Shown: positions 1-5,859 of the stretch, in pieces
Numbering within the stretch: position 1 is the first letter of the stretch
How the letters are laid out: every line of letters starts with the position of its first letter
From: Bryobacterales bacterium
GTDB taxonomy: Bacteria; Acidobacteriota; Terriglobia; Bryobacterales; Bryobacteraceae
Assembly (NCBI GenBank): GCA_003139735.1
Contig: PLGA01000606.1
Span: 9,342 to 21,361 of the forward strand
DNA: 12,020 nt
Direction of reading: 5' to 3'
Notes under the pieces: model-generated
What the model was told of the DNA's origin: nothing
The model's database searches: none
Seen by the model: only the letters and a program-made list of their open reading frames with translations
Made by a program: the position numbers and the translations under genes

Positions 1-3
1 CGC

Positions 4-20
4 GCAGCTTGGCAAGCTGC
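4..20. repeat. Small perfect palindrome at the window edge
   Basis: Two 8-base arms (4-11 and 13-20) are exact reverse complements around one central base and are followed by CCCCAC at 20-25. Read on the minus strand, the element begins GTGGGGC, like the larger palindromic element at 5762-5859. That suggests a shared family of dispersed palindromes, but this is inference from two copies. It could also be a terminator for a gene to the left of the window. Confidence 0.4.
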
Positions 21-32
21 CCCACAAAAGAA

Positions 33-128
33 CTAAACCACACGGCCACGGCGCCAGCCCTGGTTGGTCAGCAGGATGCCGGCGGCCGGCTTGGCGACAT
101 CGGTCGCGGTCGATACCGCGATTCCCAT
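33..128 (-). pseudogene. Possible remnant of a P-type ATPase gene
   Basis: A short minus-strand frame ending in a stop at 33-35 encodes MGIAVSTATDVAK followed by PAAGILLT. This closely resembles the conserved segment just after the hinge (GDGVNDAPAL) motif of P-type cation ATPases, commonly of the form GIAVSxATDVAKxAAxIVLT. The matching part covers only about 20 residues. The hinge motif that should precede it is absent, and a stop lies just upstream in frame (around 165). After the match the frame ends within ten residues, where a real ATPase would continue through its membrane helices. I read it as a decayed fragment and not a gene. The match is from memory of the family and short enough that coincidence is possible. 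Confidence 0.42.
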
Positions 129-155
129 CTTAGTAGTTTCAGGCCGCACTGGGGT

Positions 156-161
156 TAGAAT
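156..161 (+). promoter_or_regulatory. -10-like box before the secreted protein gene
   Basis: TAGAAT lies about 20 bases before the ATG at 182, with a GAGG ribosome-binding core at 171-174. No convincing -35 box is visible at the right distance, so this is only a candidate. Confidence 0.25.
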
Positions 162-181
162 ATCGTACTAGAGGGTCTTCT

Positions 182-1000
182 ATGCGACCATTTCTGCTAG
201 TTGCCTTACTTCCTGCCGCGATGTGCGCCGCCGCAACGCTGCAGATTGTCAAGCCGGTCGTCAGCCAATCCGATGGCGGAGACGCGGATGCTCCCGGTTT
301 CGAACATGTCGCCGGCGAGACGCTGTTCTTTACGTGCCGGGTCGACGGGTTTACGAAGACCGACGATAAGGTCCACCTGACGACTTCCGTGCAGGCATTC
401 GACCCAAGGGGCGTCGCCCTTGCCGAGGCAGACAGCAACGCTGTATTGGAACAGGTGTCGGCGCAGGACAAGGACTGGGAGCCCAAGATCACAAACGAGA
501 TCGAAATCCCACCGCTGGCCCCGGCGGGGGAGTACAAGATCCTGGTCAAGGTGAAAGATTTTTACTCGGACGAATCCGCGGAGCTGCCGGTAACGTTCCG
601 GGTGCGCGGGACCCGCGTGGACCCCAGCGACCGGCTGGTGGTGCGTAACTTCGGCTATTACCGCGCCCAGGAAGGCGGGCAGCCGATGGCGAGTCCCATC
701 TTCCACAATGGCGCCACGCTCTACGCCCGCTGGGTGATCACCGGTTATAAATACGGAGAGAACAATAAGATCGATATCAACTGGACCGTATCGATTCTCA
801 GCGGCGACAAGGCGCTGAAGACGTTCGATACGGCGGCGGACCAGAGCGACGGCACGTTCTATCCAAAGCCTTGGGTGGAAGGGGAGTTCGATGTGCCTCT
901 GCAAAAGGTGCTGCCGGGCGCGTACACGCTCCTGATTAAAATAAAGGACGTCACAGGCAAACAGGATATCGAATCGCGGCATCCGTTCTCGGTGGAATAG
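182..1000 (+). CDS. Secreted protein with two tandem beta-sandwich domains, function unknown
   Basis: The 272-residue product starts with a hydrophobic signal peptide (residues 1 to about 18, ending in an Ala-rich stretch), so it is probably exported to the periplasm or cell surface. The rest looks like two Ig-like beta-sandwich units. Residues 20-142 end in PAGEYKILVKVKD followed by a PVTFRV strand. Residues 150-272 end in the very similar PGAYTLLIKIKD followed by HPFSV. This suggests an internal duplication. No catalytic motif, metal site or lipobox is recognisable. The start is supported by the GAGG motif just upstream and the signal peptide immediately after the ATG. The next gene, an exporter, begins 28 bases downstream on the same strand, so the two may be co-transcribed. 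I do not recognise a named family. A role in ligand binding or protein-protein contact in the envelope is only a guess from the fold. Confidence 0.85.
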   Translation: MRPFLLVALLPAAMCAAATLQIVKPVVSQSDGGDADAPGFEHVAGETLFFTCRVDGFTKTDDKVHLTTSVQAFDPRGVALAEADSNAVLEQVSAQDKDWEPKITNEIEIPPLAPAGEYKILVKVKDFYSDESAELPVTFRVRGTRVDPSDRLVVRNFGYYRAQEGGQPMASPIFHNGATLYARWVITGYKYGENNKIDINWTVSILSGDKALKTFDTAADQSDGTFYPKPWVEGEFDVPLQKVLPGAYTLLIKIKDVTGKQDIESRHPFSVE

Positions 1001-1028
1001 GAGCGGGGCGGACCGGGGAACCCCCAGC

Positions 1029-2327
1029 ATGAAGCTTCCGGCTACCCTGCGAGCCCTTGGTTATCGCAATTTCCGGCTCTTTTTCGCCGGCCAGCTCATT
1101 TCGCTGGTGGGCACGTGGATGCAGAGCGTGTCGCAGGCTTGGCTGGTCTACCGGCTGACGAGATCTTCGGCATTGCTGGGCGCGGTGGGATTCGCAGGGC
1201 AGATTCCGGTCTTTCTCTTGTCCGCGGTGGGCGGCATCGTGGCGGACCGGTACAGCCGGCGCAACATCGTCGTGGCCACGCAAACCGCATCCATGGCGCT
1301 GGCCTTCACGCTTGCGGCGCTCACGCTGACGGGGTCGATACGCATCTGGCAGATTTTCGTTCTTGCGTCCCTGCTGGGCGTCACGAATGCCTTCGATATC
1401 CCGGCGCGCCAGGCCTTCATCGTGGAAATGGTGGGCAAGCGGGACCTGATGAATGCCATCGCGCTCAATTCCTCCATGTTCAACGCTTCGCGGGTGGTGG
1501 GGCCTGCCGTGGCCGGGCTGCTGGTAGCGAGCATCGGCGAGGGGTGGTGCTTCTTCGTCAACGGGATCAGCTTCGTGGCAGTGATCGCCGGACTGCTGCT
1601 CATGGACGTGAAACGGCGCGAACCGCTGAACCTGGCCGCGTCGCCCATTTCGCGTTTAGTGGAAGGGTTCCAGTTCGTCATCCGCAACCAGCCGGTTCAC
1701 ACAATCCTGATTCTGCTGGGGATTGTGAGCGTCACGGGCATGCCCTACACGGTGCTGATGCCCATTTTCGCCGACCGCATCCTGCATGGCGGCGCCAAGG
1801 CACTGGGCGAGCTGAGCTCGGTGGCGGGCGTGGGCGCGCTGGCGGGGGCTTTCCTGCTGGCGAGCCGCAAAGACGTTCGCGGCCTGGGACGCTGGGTGGG
1901 GCTGGCGGCGCTGGGCTTCGGCGCGAGCCTGGCGGCGTTCGCGGCATCGCGCCAGCTATGGCTGTCGGCCGCAATCCTGGTTCCCACGGGATTCTCGATC
2001 ATGATCCAGATGGGATCGTCGAACACGCTGATCCAGAGCATGGTACCGGACCACCTGCGAGGCCGGGTGATGTCGGTTTACTCCATGATGTTCATGGGGA
2101 TGGCGCCCATCGGCTCGCTGATTGCCGGAACCGCCGCCGCAAGGTTCGGAGCCCCCGTCACCGTAGGCGCCGCCGGCCTGGTCTCGATGGCCGCCGCCGC
2201 CGTTTTTTGGGTTCGGCTGCCGAAGATCCAAACGGGCGTACGCAGCCTGATTGTGGCGCAGGAGATGGCCGCCGGCATCCCGCCTCAAGAGGCTGTTGGC
2301 GGGAGCCTGGAACTGGATCCGGAGTAG
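1029..2327 (+). CDS. Major facilitator superfamily exporter (EntS/MFS_3 type)
   Basis: The 432-residue protein has the twelve-helix pattern of the MFS group that includes the enterobactin exporter EntS and many drug efflux proteins. These are inner-membrane, proton-driven exporters of small hydrophobic or siderophore-like molecules. Visible hallmarks are the N-terminal YRNFRLFFAGQLIS segment typical of this branch, the loop 2-3 motif A as GGIVADRYSRR (about residues 68-78), an FDIPARQAF segment after helix 4, and DHLRGRVMS in the second half (about residues 340-350), equivalent to the repeat of motif A. Length is normal for the family and no disruption is seen. The ribosome-binding site is weak, and the gene starts 28 bases after the upstream gene, consistent with co-transcription. 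The substrate cannot be told from sequence, and no siderophore genes are nearby. Confidence 0.93.
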   Translation: MKLPATLRALGYRNFRLFFAGQLISLVGTWMQSVSQAWLVYRLTRSSALLGAVGFAGQIPVFLLSAVGGIVADRYSRRNIVVATQTASMALAFTLAALTLTGSIRIWQIFVLASLLGVTNAFDIPARQAFIVEMVGKRDLMNAIALNSSMFNASRVVGPAVAGLLVASIGEGWCFFVNGISFVAVIAGLLLMDVKRREPLNLAASPISRLVEGFQFVIRNQPVHTILILLGIVSVTGMPYTVLMPIFADRILHGGAKALGELSSVAGVGALAGAFLLASRKDVRGLGRWVGLAALGFGASLAAFAASRQLWLSAAILVPTGFSIMIQMGSSNTLIQSMVPDHLRGRVMSVYSMMFMGMAPIGSLIAGTAAARFGAPVTVGAAGLVSMAAAAVFWVRLPKIQTGVRSLIVAQEMAAGIPPQEAVGGSLELDPE

Positions 2328-2332
2328 GAGGC

Positions 2333-2363
2333 TCGTGGGGGACGCCTGAGGGCCCCCCCACGA
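2333..2363. terminator. Hairpin between convergent genes (candidate bidirectional terminator)
   Basis: Nine-base perfect arms, TCGTGGGGG (2333-2341) and CCCCCACGA (2355-2363), flank a 13-base loop. The hairpin starts 6 bases after the exporter stop codon and lies 14 bases beyond the end of the beta-helix gene coming the other way. There is no clear U-tract on either side, so an intrinsic terminator is plausible but not proven. Confidence 0.5.
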
Positions 2364-2376
2364 TGGGCGGCCCGGG

Positions 2377-2715
2377 TTATTTGCCGTTAGCGTGTTGCTG
2401 GAGCCATGGGGTAAAAACAATGCCGGTTCCGTACGTAGCCGAGCATCCGTGCGCACCCGGGCCCTGAGGACATCCCCAATAGTTCTCCGTGGCATTAATG
2501 CTGCCCGTGCAAATGCTGGCGCCGTCGTAGGCGCACACGTTGGCGACGCCATAACTGCCATCGCGCAAGTCGTTGAGATGGATGTCAACCACGGCCGGAG
2601 TGTTGATGGCGATGTCCACATCCTCATCGCTGATCTCATTCTGCGTGATGACGGTGCCAACAACCGGAGATCCGCCTACGCCGCTATTGATGTTGATCCC
2701 CCACGCGGCCGGGGG
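2377..2715 (-). pseudogene. Displaced C-terminal part of the beta-helix protein (after the frameshift)
   Basis: This is the continuation of the beta-helix gene in another reading frame. From about 2715 downward the frame reads AAWGININSG, VVGTVITQNEISDEDVDIAI and on to a C-terminal NATENYWGCPQG, a typical end for NosD-like beta-helix proteins, then a stop at 2377-2379. Removing one base from either five-base homopolymer (2698-2702 or 2711-2715) joins it in frame to the upstream part and gives a 445-residue protein. It has no start or ribosome-binding site of its own, so it is not expected to be made separately. Codon use and repeat style match the upstream part, so the break is recent or is a sequencing error. 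Confidence 0.8.
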
Positions 2716-3715
2716 TCTTGGTGTCGTCCAAGTCGGCCAGGTTTTTGGAGATGGCGTTGCCAATGATCATGTTGCCGTTCATATCATCTGCGGGCAGGCC
2801 AAAAGTCGGACCGACGTGCGTGTGGAGCGCGACGCCGCCGAGTCCATTGCCGGTGAGCGTGTTGCCGATAATCACATTTTCGGAAGTGCGGCCGAGGCCG
2901 TTGCCATCGGAAAAGAGGCCCACTCCCGAACCTCCGACTTTCACGCCGTTGTTCGTGGAGACGTTGCCCGACACGGTATTGTGGTCGACCCCGTAGTGGG
3001 GCGCGTAGGGGGGACTGGTATGGCCCATGGGCGGATGCGAGGCAAGAACAATGCCGCACTCCAGCGGGTTGTCCGTAATGTTGTTGCCGACGATGAGATT
3101 GCCGTGGCTTTCTCCCGTGTCGTCGCTGATCAGGATGCCGTCGGCATTGCCCGTGATATTGTTGCCGGACACGATGGAGTCCGCTACGCCCATTAGGTGG
3201 AGCCCGCCGCCGCAGTCGCCGGTTTCATCGGTCTCAAAGGCGGGCTGGCCTGGGCAGCCGTTGGTCGCGCCGGTGAAGACGCTTGGGGACTTGTCGTTGT
3301 TCAGGAGGTTGTTGCCGCTGACGGTGACGTCGGTGGCGTTCACGACCAACACTCCTTCATATTCGGCGTTCTGCACCGTGAATCCGGAGATGGTCACGCT
3401 CTGCAGGCCGGCATTATCGAGGCCATCCACAAAGATGCCGTTGGGCAGCCCGGTGGCATCGATAATGGTGTTGTTGCTATTCTCGCCGAGAAGCGAGATC
3501 GGTTTGCCGATTGTTACCTCCTCACGGTAGGTTCCGTGCGACACCTGAATGACGTCGCCGGCCGAGGCGGCCGCGACGGCGGCGCCGATTGTCGAATAGG
3601 TACATGTGGGAGTCGGCTTGGCGTTGACACAGAGAGTCGCGCCGGCCGCGGTTTGGCACAGCGCCCCCAGCGCTGCTAACGAACACACTACAAGATTGGC
3701 GTTACGGTACAGCAT
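2684..3715 (-). CDS. Secreted right-handed beta-helix repeat protein, frameshifted near its C-terminal quarter
   Basis: The open frame encodes 343 residues. Residues 1 to about 25 are a signal peptide. Residues 40-70 (YSTIGAAVAAASAGDVIQV, then GTYREEVTI) are the classic opening of NosD/pectate-lyase-like beta-helix proteins. About ten rungs with recurring VSGNN, IVGNNIT and IIGNTLTGN turns follow. Such proteins form a solenoid that binds or cleaves polysaccharides or acts as an adhesin. No catalytic residues can be assigned here. The start is well supported by a strong GAGGAGG ribosome-binding site just upstream of the ATG at 3713-3715. The last eight or so residues of this frame (from about GRVGDQ) are out-of-frame sequence, because the natural continuation lies one frame over. 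The gene is monocistronic and convergent with the MFS gene. Secretion and fold are well supported; the biological role is unknown. Confidence 0.85.
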   Translation of the reverse strand: MLYRNANLVVCSLAALGALCQTAAGATLCVNAKPTPTCTYSTIGAAVAAASAGDVIQVSHGTYREEVTIGKPISLLGENSNNTIIDATGLPNGIFVDGLDNAGLQSVTISGFTVQNAEYEGVLVVNATDVTVSGNNLLNNDKSPSVFTGATNGCPGQPAFETDETGDCGGGLHLMGVADSIVSGNNITGNADGILISDDTGESHGNLIVGNNITDNPLECGIVLASHPPMGHTSPPYAPHYGVDHNTVSGNVSTNNGVKVGGSGVGLFSDGNGLGRTSENVIIGNTLTGNGLGGVALHTHVGPTFGLPADDMNGNMIIGNAISKNLADLDDTKTPGRVGDQHQ

Positions 3716-3910
3716 CTTTCCTCCTCAGATTGAGATGCCCGTCAATATATCACGGGCCATCCAGACTTTTCCTGCGAAGTCGATGTCTTACGTGTTCTTT
3801 CGCACGGCAGCCATTCGGGTGTAACGATGGGAGGGCCGGCGTCTTGACTTCGGTCGAGCGGCCGCGTGGAACCGGATGCGGAGTAGGTGGGGATTCCCTG
3901 GAGCAAGGAA

Positions 3911-3964
3911 GGCTGCGCGGTTTCAAGGCTACCTCCCCCGAGATTACCCTTCGGCCGCGCAGCC
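3911..3964. repeat. Ten-base perfect inverted repeat with 34-base spacer
   Basis: GGCTGCGCGG at 3911-3920 is the exact reverse complement of CCGCGCAGCC at 3955-3964. The enclosed segment is rich in runs of C and G that could pair further. It might be a structured leader or an old terminator. It lies about 200 bases upstream of the beta-helix gene and about 240 upstream of the kinase/FGE gene. No known riboswitch consensus was recognised. Confidence 0.45.
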
Positions 3965-4086
3965 ACCTGACTAAAGAACGATCTTCCTTTTGTAGCGCGC
4001 GGATCCCGCAAAAGCCACATGGATTCGCGCGGCGGGGGACCGTTTTCAACAGATTCTTTTCGCTAGCGGGCCTTGCACTTATCCCT

Positions 4087-4122
4087 CCCGCCGTGTGGAA
4101 AAGTTGGGCATAAAACGGCGGG
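4087..4122. repeat. Eight-base inverted repeat upstream of the kinase/FGE gene
   Basis: CCCGCCGT (4087-4094) pairs perfectly with ACGGCGGG (4115-4122) across a 20-base loop. Its position about 80 bases before the next plus-strand gene would allow either an operator or a hairpin role. Nothing further can be said from sequence. Confidence 0.35.
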
Positions 4123-4182
4123 TGAACGAACTGTTTCGGGGCCGGAGACGGCTTGCCCGGACGTTCGATCCCGCCGCCCGGC

Positions 4183-4188
4183 TATACT
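4183..4188 (+). promoter_or_regulatory. -10-like box close to the kinase/FGE start
   Basis: TATACT ends 15 bases before the ATG at 4204, which would give a very short leader with an AAGAGAAG purine stretch as ribosome-binding site. No -35 match lies at the usual spacing. Its position also argues that translation starts at 4204 and not at the upstream in-frame TTG at 4153. Confidence 0.3.
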
Positions 4189-4203
4189 GCAAGAGAAGCC
4201 GCC

Positions 4204-5271
4204 ATGGAACTGCCAGCCCGTTTCGGGAAGTATTTGCTCGAGGAGTTTCTGGATGGCGGTGAGGCGGAAGCCTACCGCGCGCGCGATACGGAAACCGGCC
4301 GTATGGTGGTCGTAAAGATCCTGACGGAGGCCGCCTGCGCCGACGCCGAGGCCAAAGAGCGCTTTCTGGAGGAGGCGGACGCGTATGAGCACGGCGAAAG
4401 CGACAACGGCCAGCCCTTCCTGGTGACGGAGGCGTCTGTCGCGCCGGGGCCGGCGCTCCGGATTGTGGCGCGCAAACCAGCGCGTCCTGCCCGCGCGGGC
4501 TCGCCGATGAAATGGATCGTAACGGCCGTGCTCGGCGCCGTAATCCTGGCGGGCGCGGGATGGCACTTCCGTCCGCGGCCGAAAGCGGCGCCCGCCGCCA
4601 CGGTGTTAGCGGCAACCATGGCCACGCCGTCCGGCGCCATGGTCCTGGTCCCCGCGGGAAACTTCCTGTTCGGGGAAGCCAGGGACCCGATCTGGCTGCC
4701 GGCGTTCTATATCGACACGACCGAGGTGACCAACGCCGCTTACGCCGCGTTCTGCAAGGCCGCGGCCCACGATCCGCCGCCGGACTTCCCGCCGGACAAG
4801 CCGGACTATCCCGTAGTCAACGTCTCGATGGCGGACGCGCAGGAGTTCGCCGCCTGGGCGGGCAAGCGCATCCCTAGCGGGCGGGAATGGGAAAAAGCGG
4901 CGCGCGGCGAAAAAGGGCAGGCGTTCCCATGGGGCGACCAACCGGACCGCTCGCGCGCCAACGTGGGACTCGTGACGCTGCTCCCCGCCGACGCGTTCCC
5001 AAAGGGCGCAAGCCCGTACGGCGCGCTGCAAATGATCGGCAACGCCTGGGAGTGGGTGAACGATATGCGCAGTCCAACCCAGGAGGATGTGGACGATTTC
5101 GCAAAGCGCGTTCAGCCTCCGCTGGCCTCCGACGAGCTGTGGTACGCAGTCCGCGGCGGCGGTTTCGATTCTCAGCAACTGACCCCCCTGTTGATGTGGG
5201 ATTCGAAGGCCGCGCCGCATCGCTGGCGGAGCAACGACATCGGTTTTCGCTGCGTGAGAAACGCGCGGTAA
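4204..5271 (+). CDS. Membrane protein: truncated Ser/Thr kinase N-lobe fused to a formylglycine-generating-enzyme-like domain
   Basis: From the ATG at 4204 the product is 355 residues. Residues 7-40 match the start of a bacterial Hanks-type kinase: FGKYLLEEFLDGGEAEAYRARD is the glycine-rich loop region and VVVKIL carries the ATP-binding lysine (K38). Residues 52-77 (ERFLEEADA, GQPFLVTE) correspond to helix C and the hinge. The whole catalytic lobe (HRD, DFG) is then missing, and the chain goes through a basic linker to one membrane helix (about 103-120). Residues 144-355 are a FGE/SUMF1-type fold: MVLVPAGNFLFG, DTTEVTNAAYAAF, IPSGREWEKAARG, FPWGD, GNAWEWV, RGGGF, GFRCVR. Only the cysteine in GFRC (C350) is present. 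The partner active-site cysteine of true formylglycine-generating enzymes is absent, so that chemistry is unlikely. Kinase activity is also not expected. Topology places the FGE-like domain outside the cytoplasm. An upstream in-frame TTG (4153) would add 17 unconvincing residues. The role is unknown, perhaps binding or scaffolding. Confidence 0.85.
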   Translation: MELPARFGKYLLEEFLDGGEAEAYRARDTETGRMVVVKILTEAACADAEAKERFLEEADAYEHGESDNGQPFLVTEASVAPGPALRIVARKPARPARAGSPMKWIVTAVLGAVILAGAGWHFRPRPKAAPAATVLAATMATPSGAMVLVPAGNFLFGEARDPIWLPAFYIDTTEVTNAAYAAFCKAAAHDPPPDFPPDKPDYPVVNVSMADAQEFAAWAGKRIPSGREWEKAARGEKGQAFPWGDQPDRSRANVGLVTLLPADAFPKGASPYGALQMIGNAWEWVNDMRSPTQEDVDDFAKRVQPPLASDELWYAVRGGGFDSQQLTPLLMWDSKAAPHRWRSNDIGFRCVRNAR

Positions 5272-5287
5272 CAGCGTCGGAAGGCGG

Positions 5288-5293
5288 TATAAT
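5288..5293 (+). promoter_or_regulatory. -10 consensus box and strong ribosome-binding site before the PH-domain gene
   Basis: A perfect TATAAT begins 17 bases after the preceding stop codon, and GGGAGGA at 5303-5309 sits 6 bases before the GTG at 5316. The box suggests the small gene can be transcribed by itself. No -35 match is seen, so the promoter call is tentative. The ribosome-binding site is what fixes the GTG start. Confidence 0.4.
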
Positions 5294-5315
5294 AGCCGCT
5301 TCGGGAGGATACGAC

Positions 5316-5756
5316 GTGCCGGACCTGACCATTCTGCCTACCGCCAAGTTCATCAAGATGGGCGCCGTGCTGGCGGCCATCGTGGTTGTGGGACTTGAAG
5401 TTCTCTACTGGACACAGTGGAACGATGGGCCCCGGTGGGTGATGGCGCTGCCCGTGTTGCTCATGCTGTGGCCGGCGGTGCGATACTTCCGGCGGCAATA
5501 CACCAAAGCGACCATCACGGGAGACCGGCTGCGCTACGACGCCGGCATCGCTTCCCGAACCACGAGAAACATCCAGCTTTCGAAGATCCAGGACGTGCGC
5601 GTGGATCAACGGATGACGCAGCGCTTGTTCGGCGTCGGCAACATCCATATCGAAACGGCGGGGGAATCCAGCCGGCTTACGCTCTTCAACGTGGACAAGC
5701 CGCAGGAACTGGCCGACGAGATTATGAGCCGGGTTCCCAAGGGCGCGGGGCTGTAG
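5316..5756 (+). CDS. Small membrane protein with a bacterial PH domain (bPH2/YdbS-like)
   Basis: Starting at GTG 5316, the 146-residue product has two hydrophobic helices (about residues 13-32 and 41-57) separated by a short WNDGPR turn. A C-terminal beta-rich domain follows (about 60-138): YTKATITGDRLRYDAGIASR, IQLSKIQDVRVDQ, QRLFGVGNIHIET, then a final helix KPQELADEIMSRV. The pattern of RTTRNIQLSKIQDV followed by GVGNIHIET is typical of the bPH_2/DUF304 group (YdbS and YdbT relatives), membrane-anchored PH-like domains that face the cytoplasm. Their molecular function is poorly understood. The frame is open much further upstream through the FGE gene, but only the GTG has a good ribosome-binding site. 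The gene follows the kinase/FGE gene by 44 bases on the same strand, so they may share transcripts. It is convergent with the response regulator gene. Confidence 0.85.
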   Translation: MPDLTILPTAKFIKMGAVLAAIVVVGLEVLYWTQWNDGPRWVMALPVLLMLWPAVRYFRRQYTKATITGDRLRYDAGIASRTTRNIQLSKIQDVRVDQRMTQRLFGVGNIHIETAGESSRLTLFNVDKPQELADEIMSRVPKGAGL

Positions 5757-5761
5757 GAGTA

Positions 5762-5859
5762 GTGGGGCGGGCCGGGGCGCCCATGGCGTTTGTGGGCCCG
5801 CCTGCCTTCTTCTTCCCGATCATTCTCGCCCGGAAGGCAGGCCAGGAGGCCCGCCCCAC
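5762..5859. repeat. REP-like palindromic element between convergent genes
   Basis: The outer arms GTGGGGCGGGCC (5762-5773) and GGCCCGCCCCAC (5848-5859) are perfect 12-base reverse complements. An inner pair, CCTGCCTTC (5801-5809) and GAAGGCAGG (5833-5841), is also perfect. Together they fill the whole gap between the PH-domain gene and the response regulator gene. A transcript from either strand would fold into a long two-part hairpin, so it may act as a bidirectional terminator. The nested palindrome and its exact fit between two stop codons also look like a dispersed REP/MITE-type repeat. A sequence like its left half occurs at about 1002-1023. Genome copy number is not known from this window. 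Confidence 0.65.

Larger units (their letters stand above)
3716..4203. other. Gene-free stretch with two inverted repeats
   Basis: I see no credible gene in these 488 bases between two divergently oriented genes. Small open frames here lack ribosome-binding sites and recognisable protein features. The stretch must carry the promoters for both neighbours. It contains a 10-base inverted repeat (3911-3920 with 3955-3964) and an 8-base one (4087-4094 with 4115-4122). A TATATT-like box lies on the minus strand near 3745-3750, about 30 bases ahead of the beta-helix gene, without a good -35 partner. Confidence 0.6.

Noticed and set aside
206..1030. 274-codon minus-strand frame opposite the secreted protein gene
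   Set aside because: There is no signal, domain or ribosome-binding site. The plus-strand frame has a signal peptide and a duplicated domain.
1115..2467. 450-codon open frame overlapping the MFS gene in another frame
   Set aside because: Composition is low-complexity Gly/Arg/Ala. The MFS frame has conserved motifs throughout, so this is a shadow.
3911..3964. Cyclic-di-GMP riboswitch near the beta-helix gene
   Set aside because: A GGTAGCC-like piece occurs on the minus strand, but the other conserved core sequences are absent.
4153..4203. Upstream TTG start for the kinase/FGE protein
   Set aside because: The 17 extra residues are Pro/Arg-rich and unlike kinase N-termini, and a TATACT box overlaps them. 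The ATG at 4204 begins right at the kinase-like sequence.
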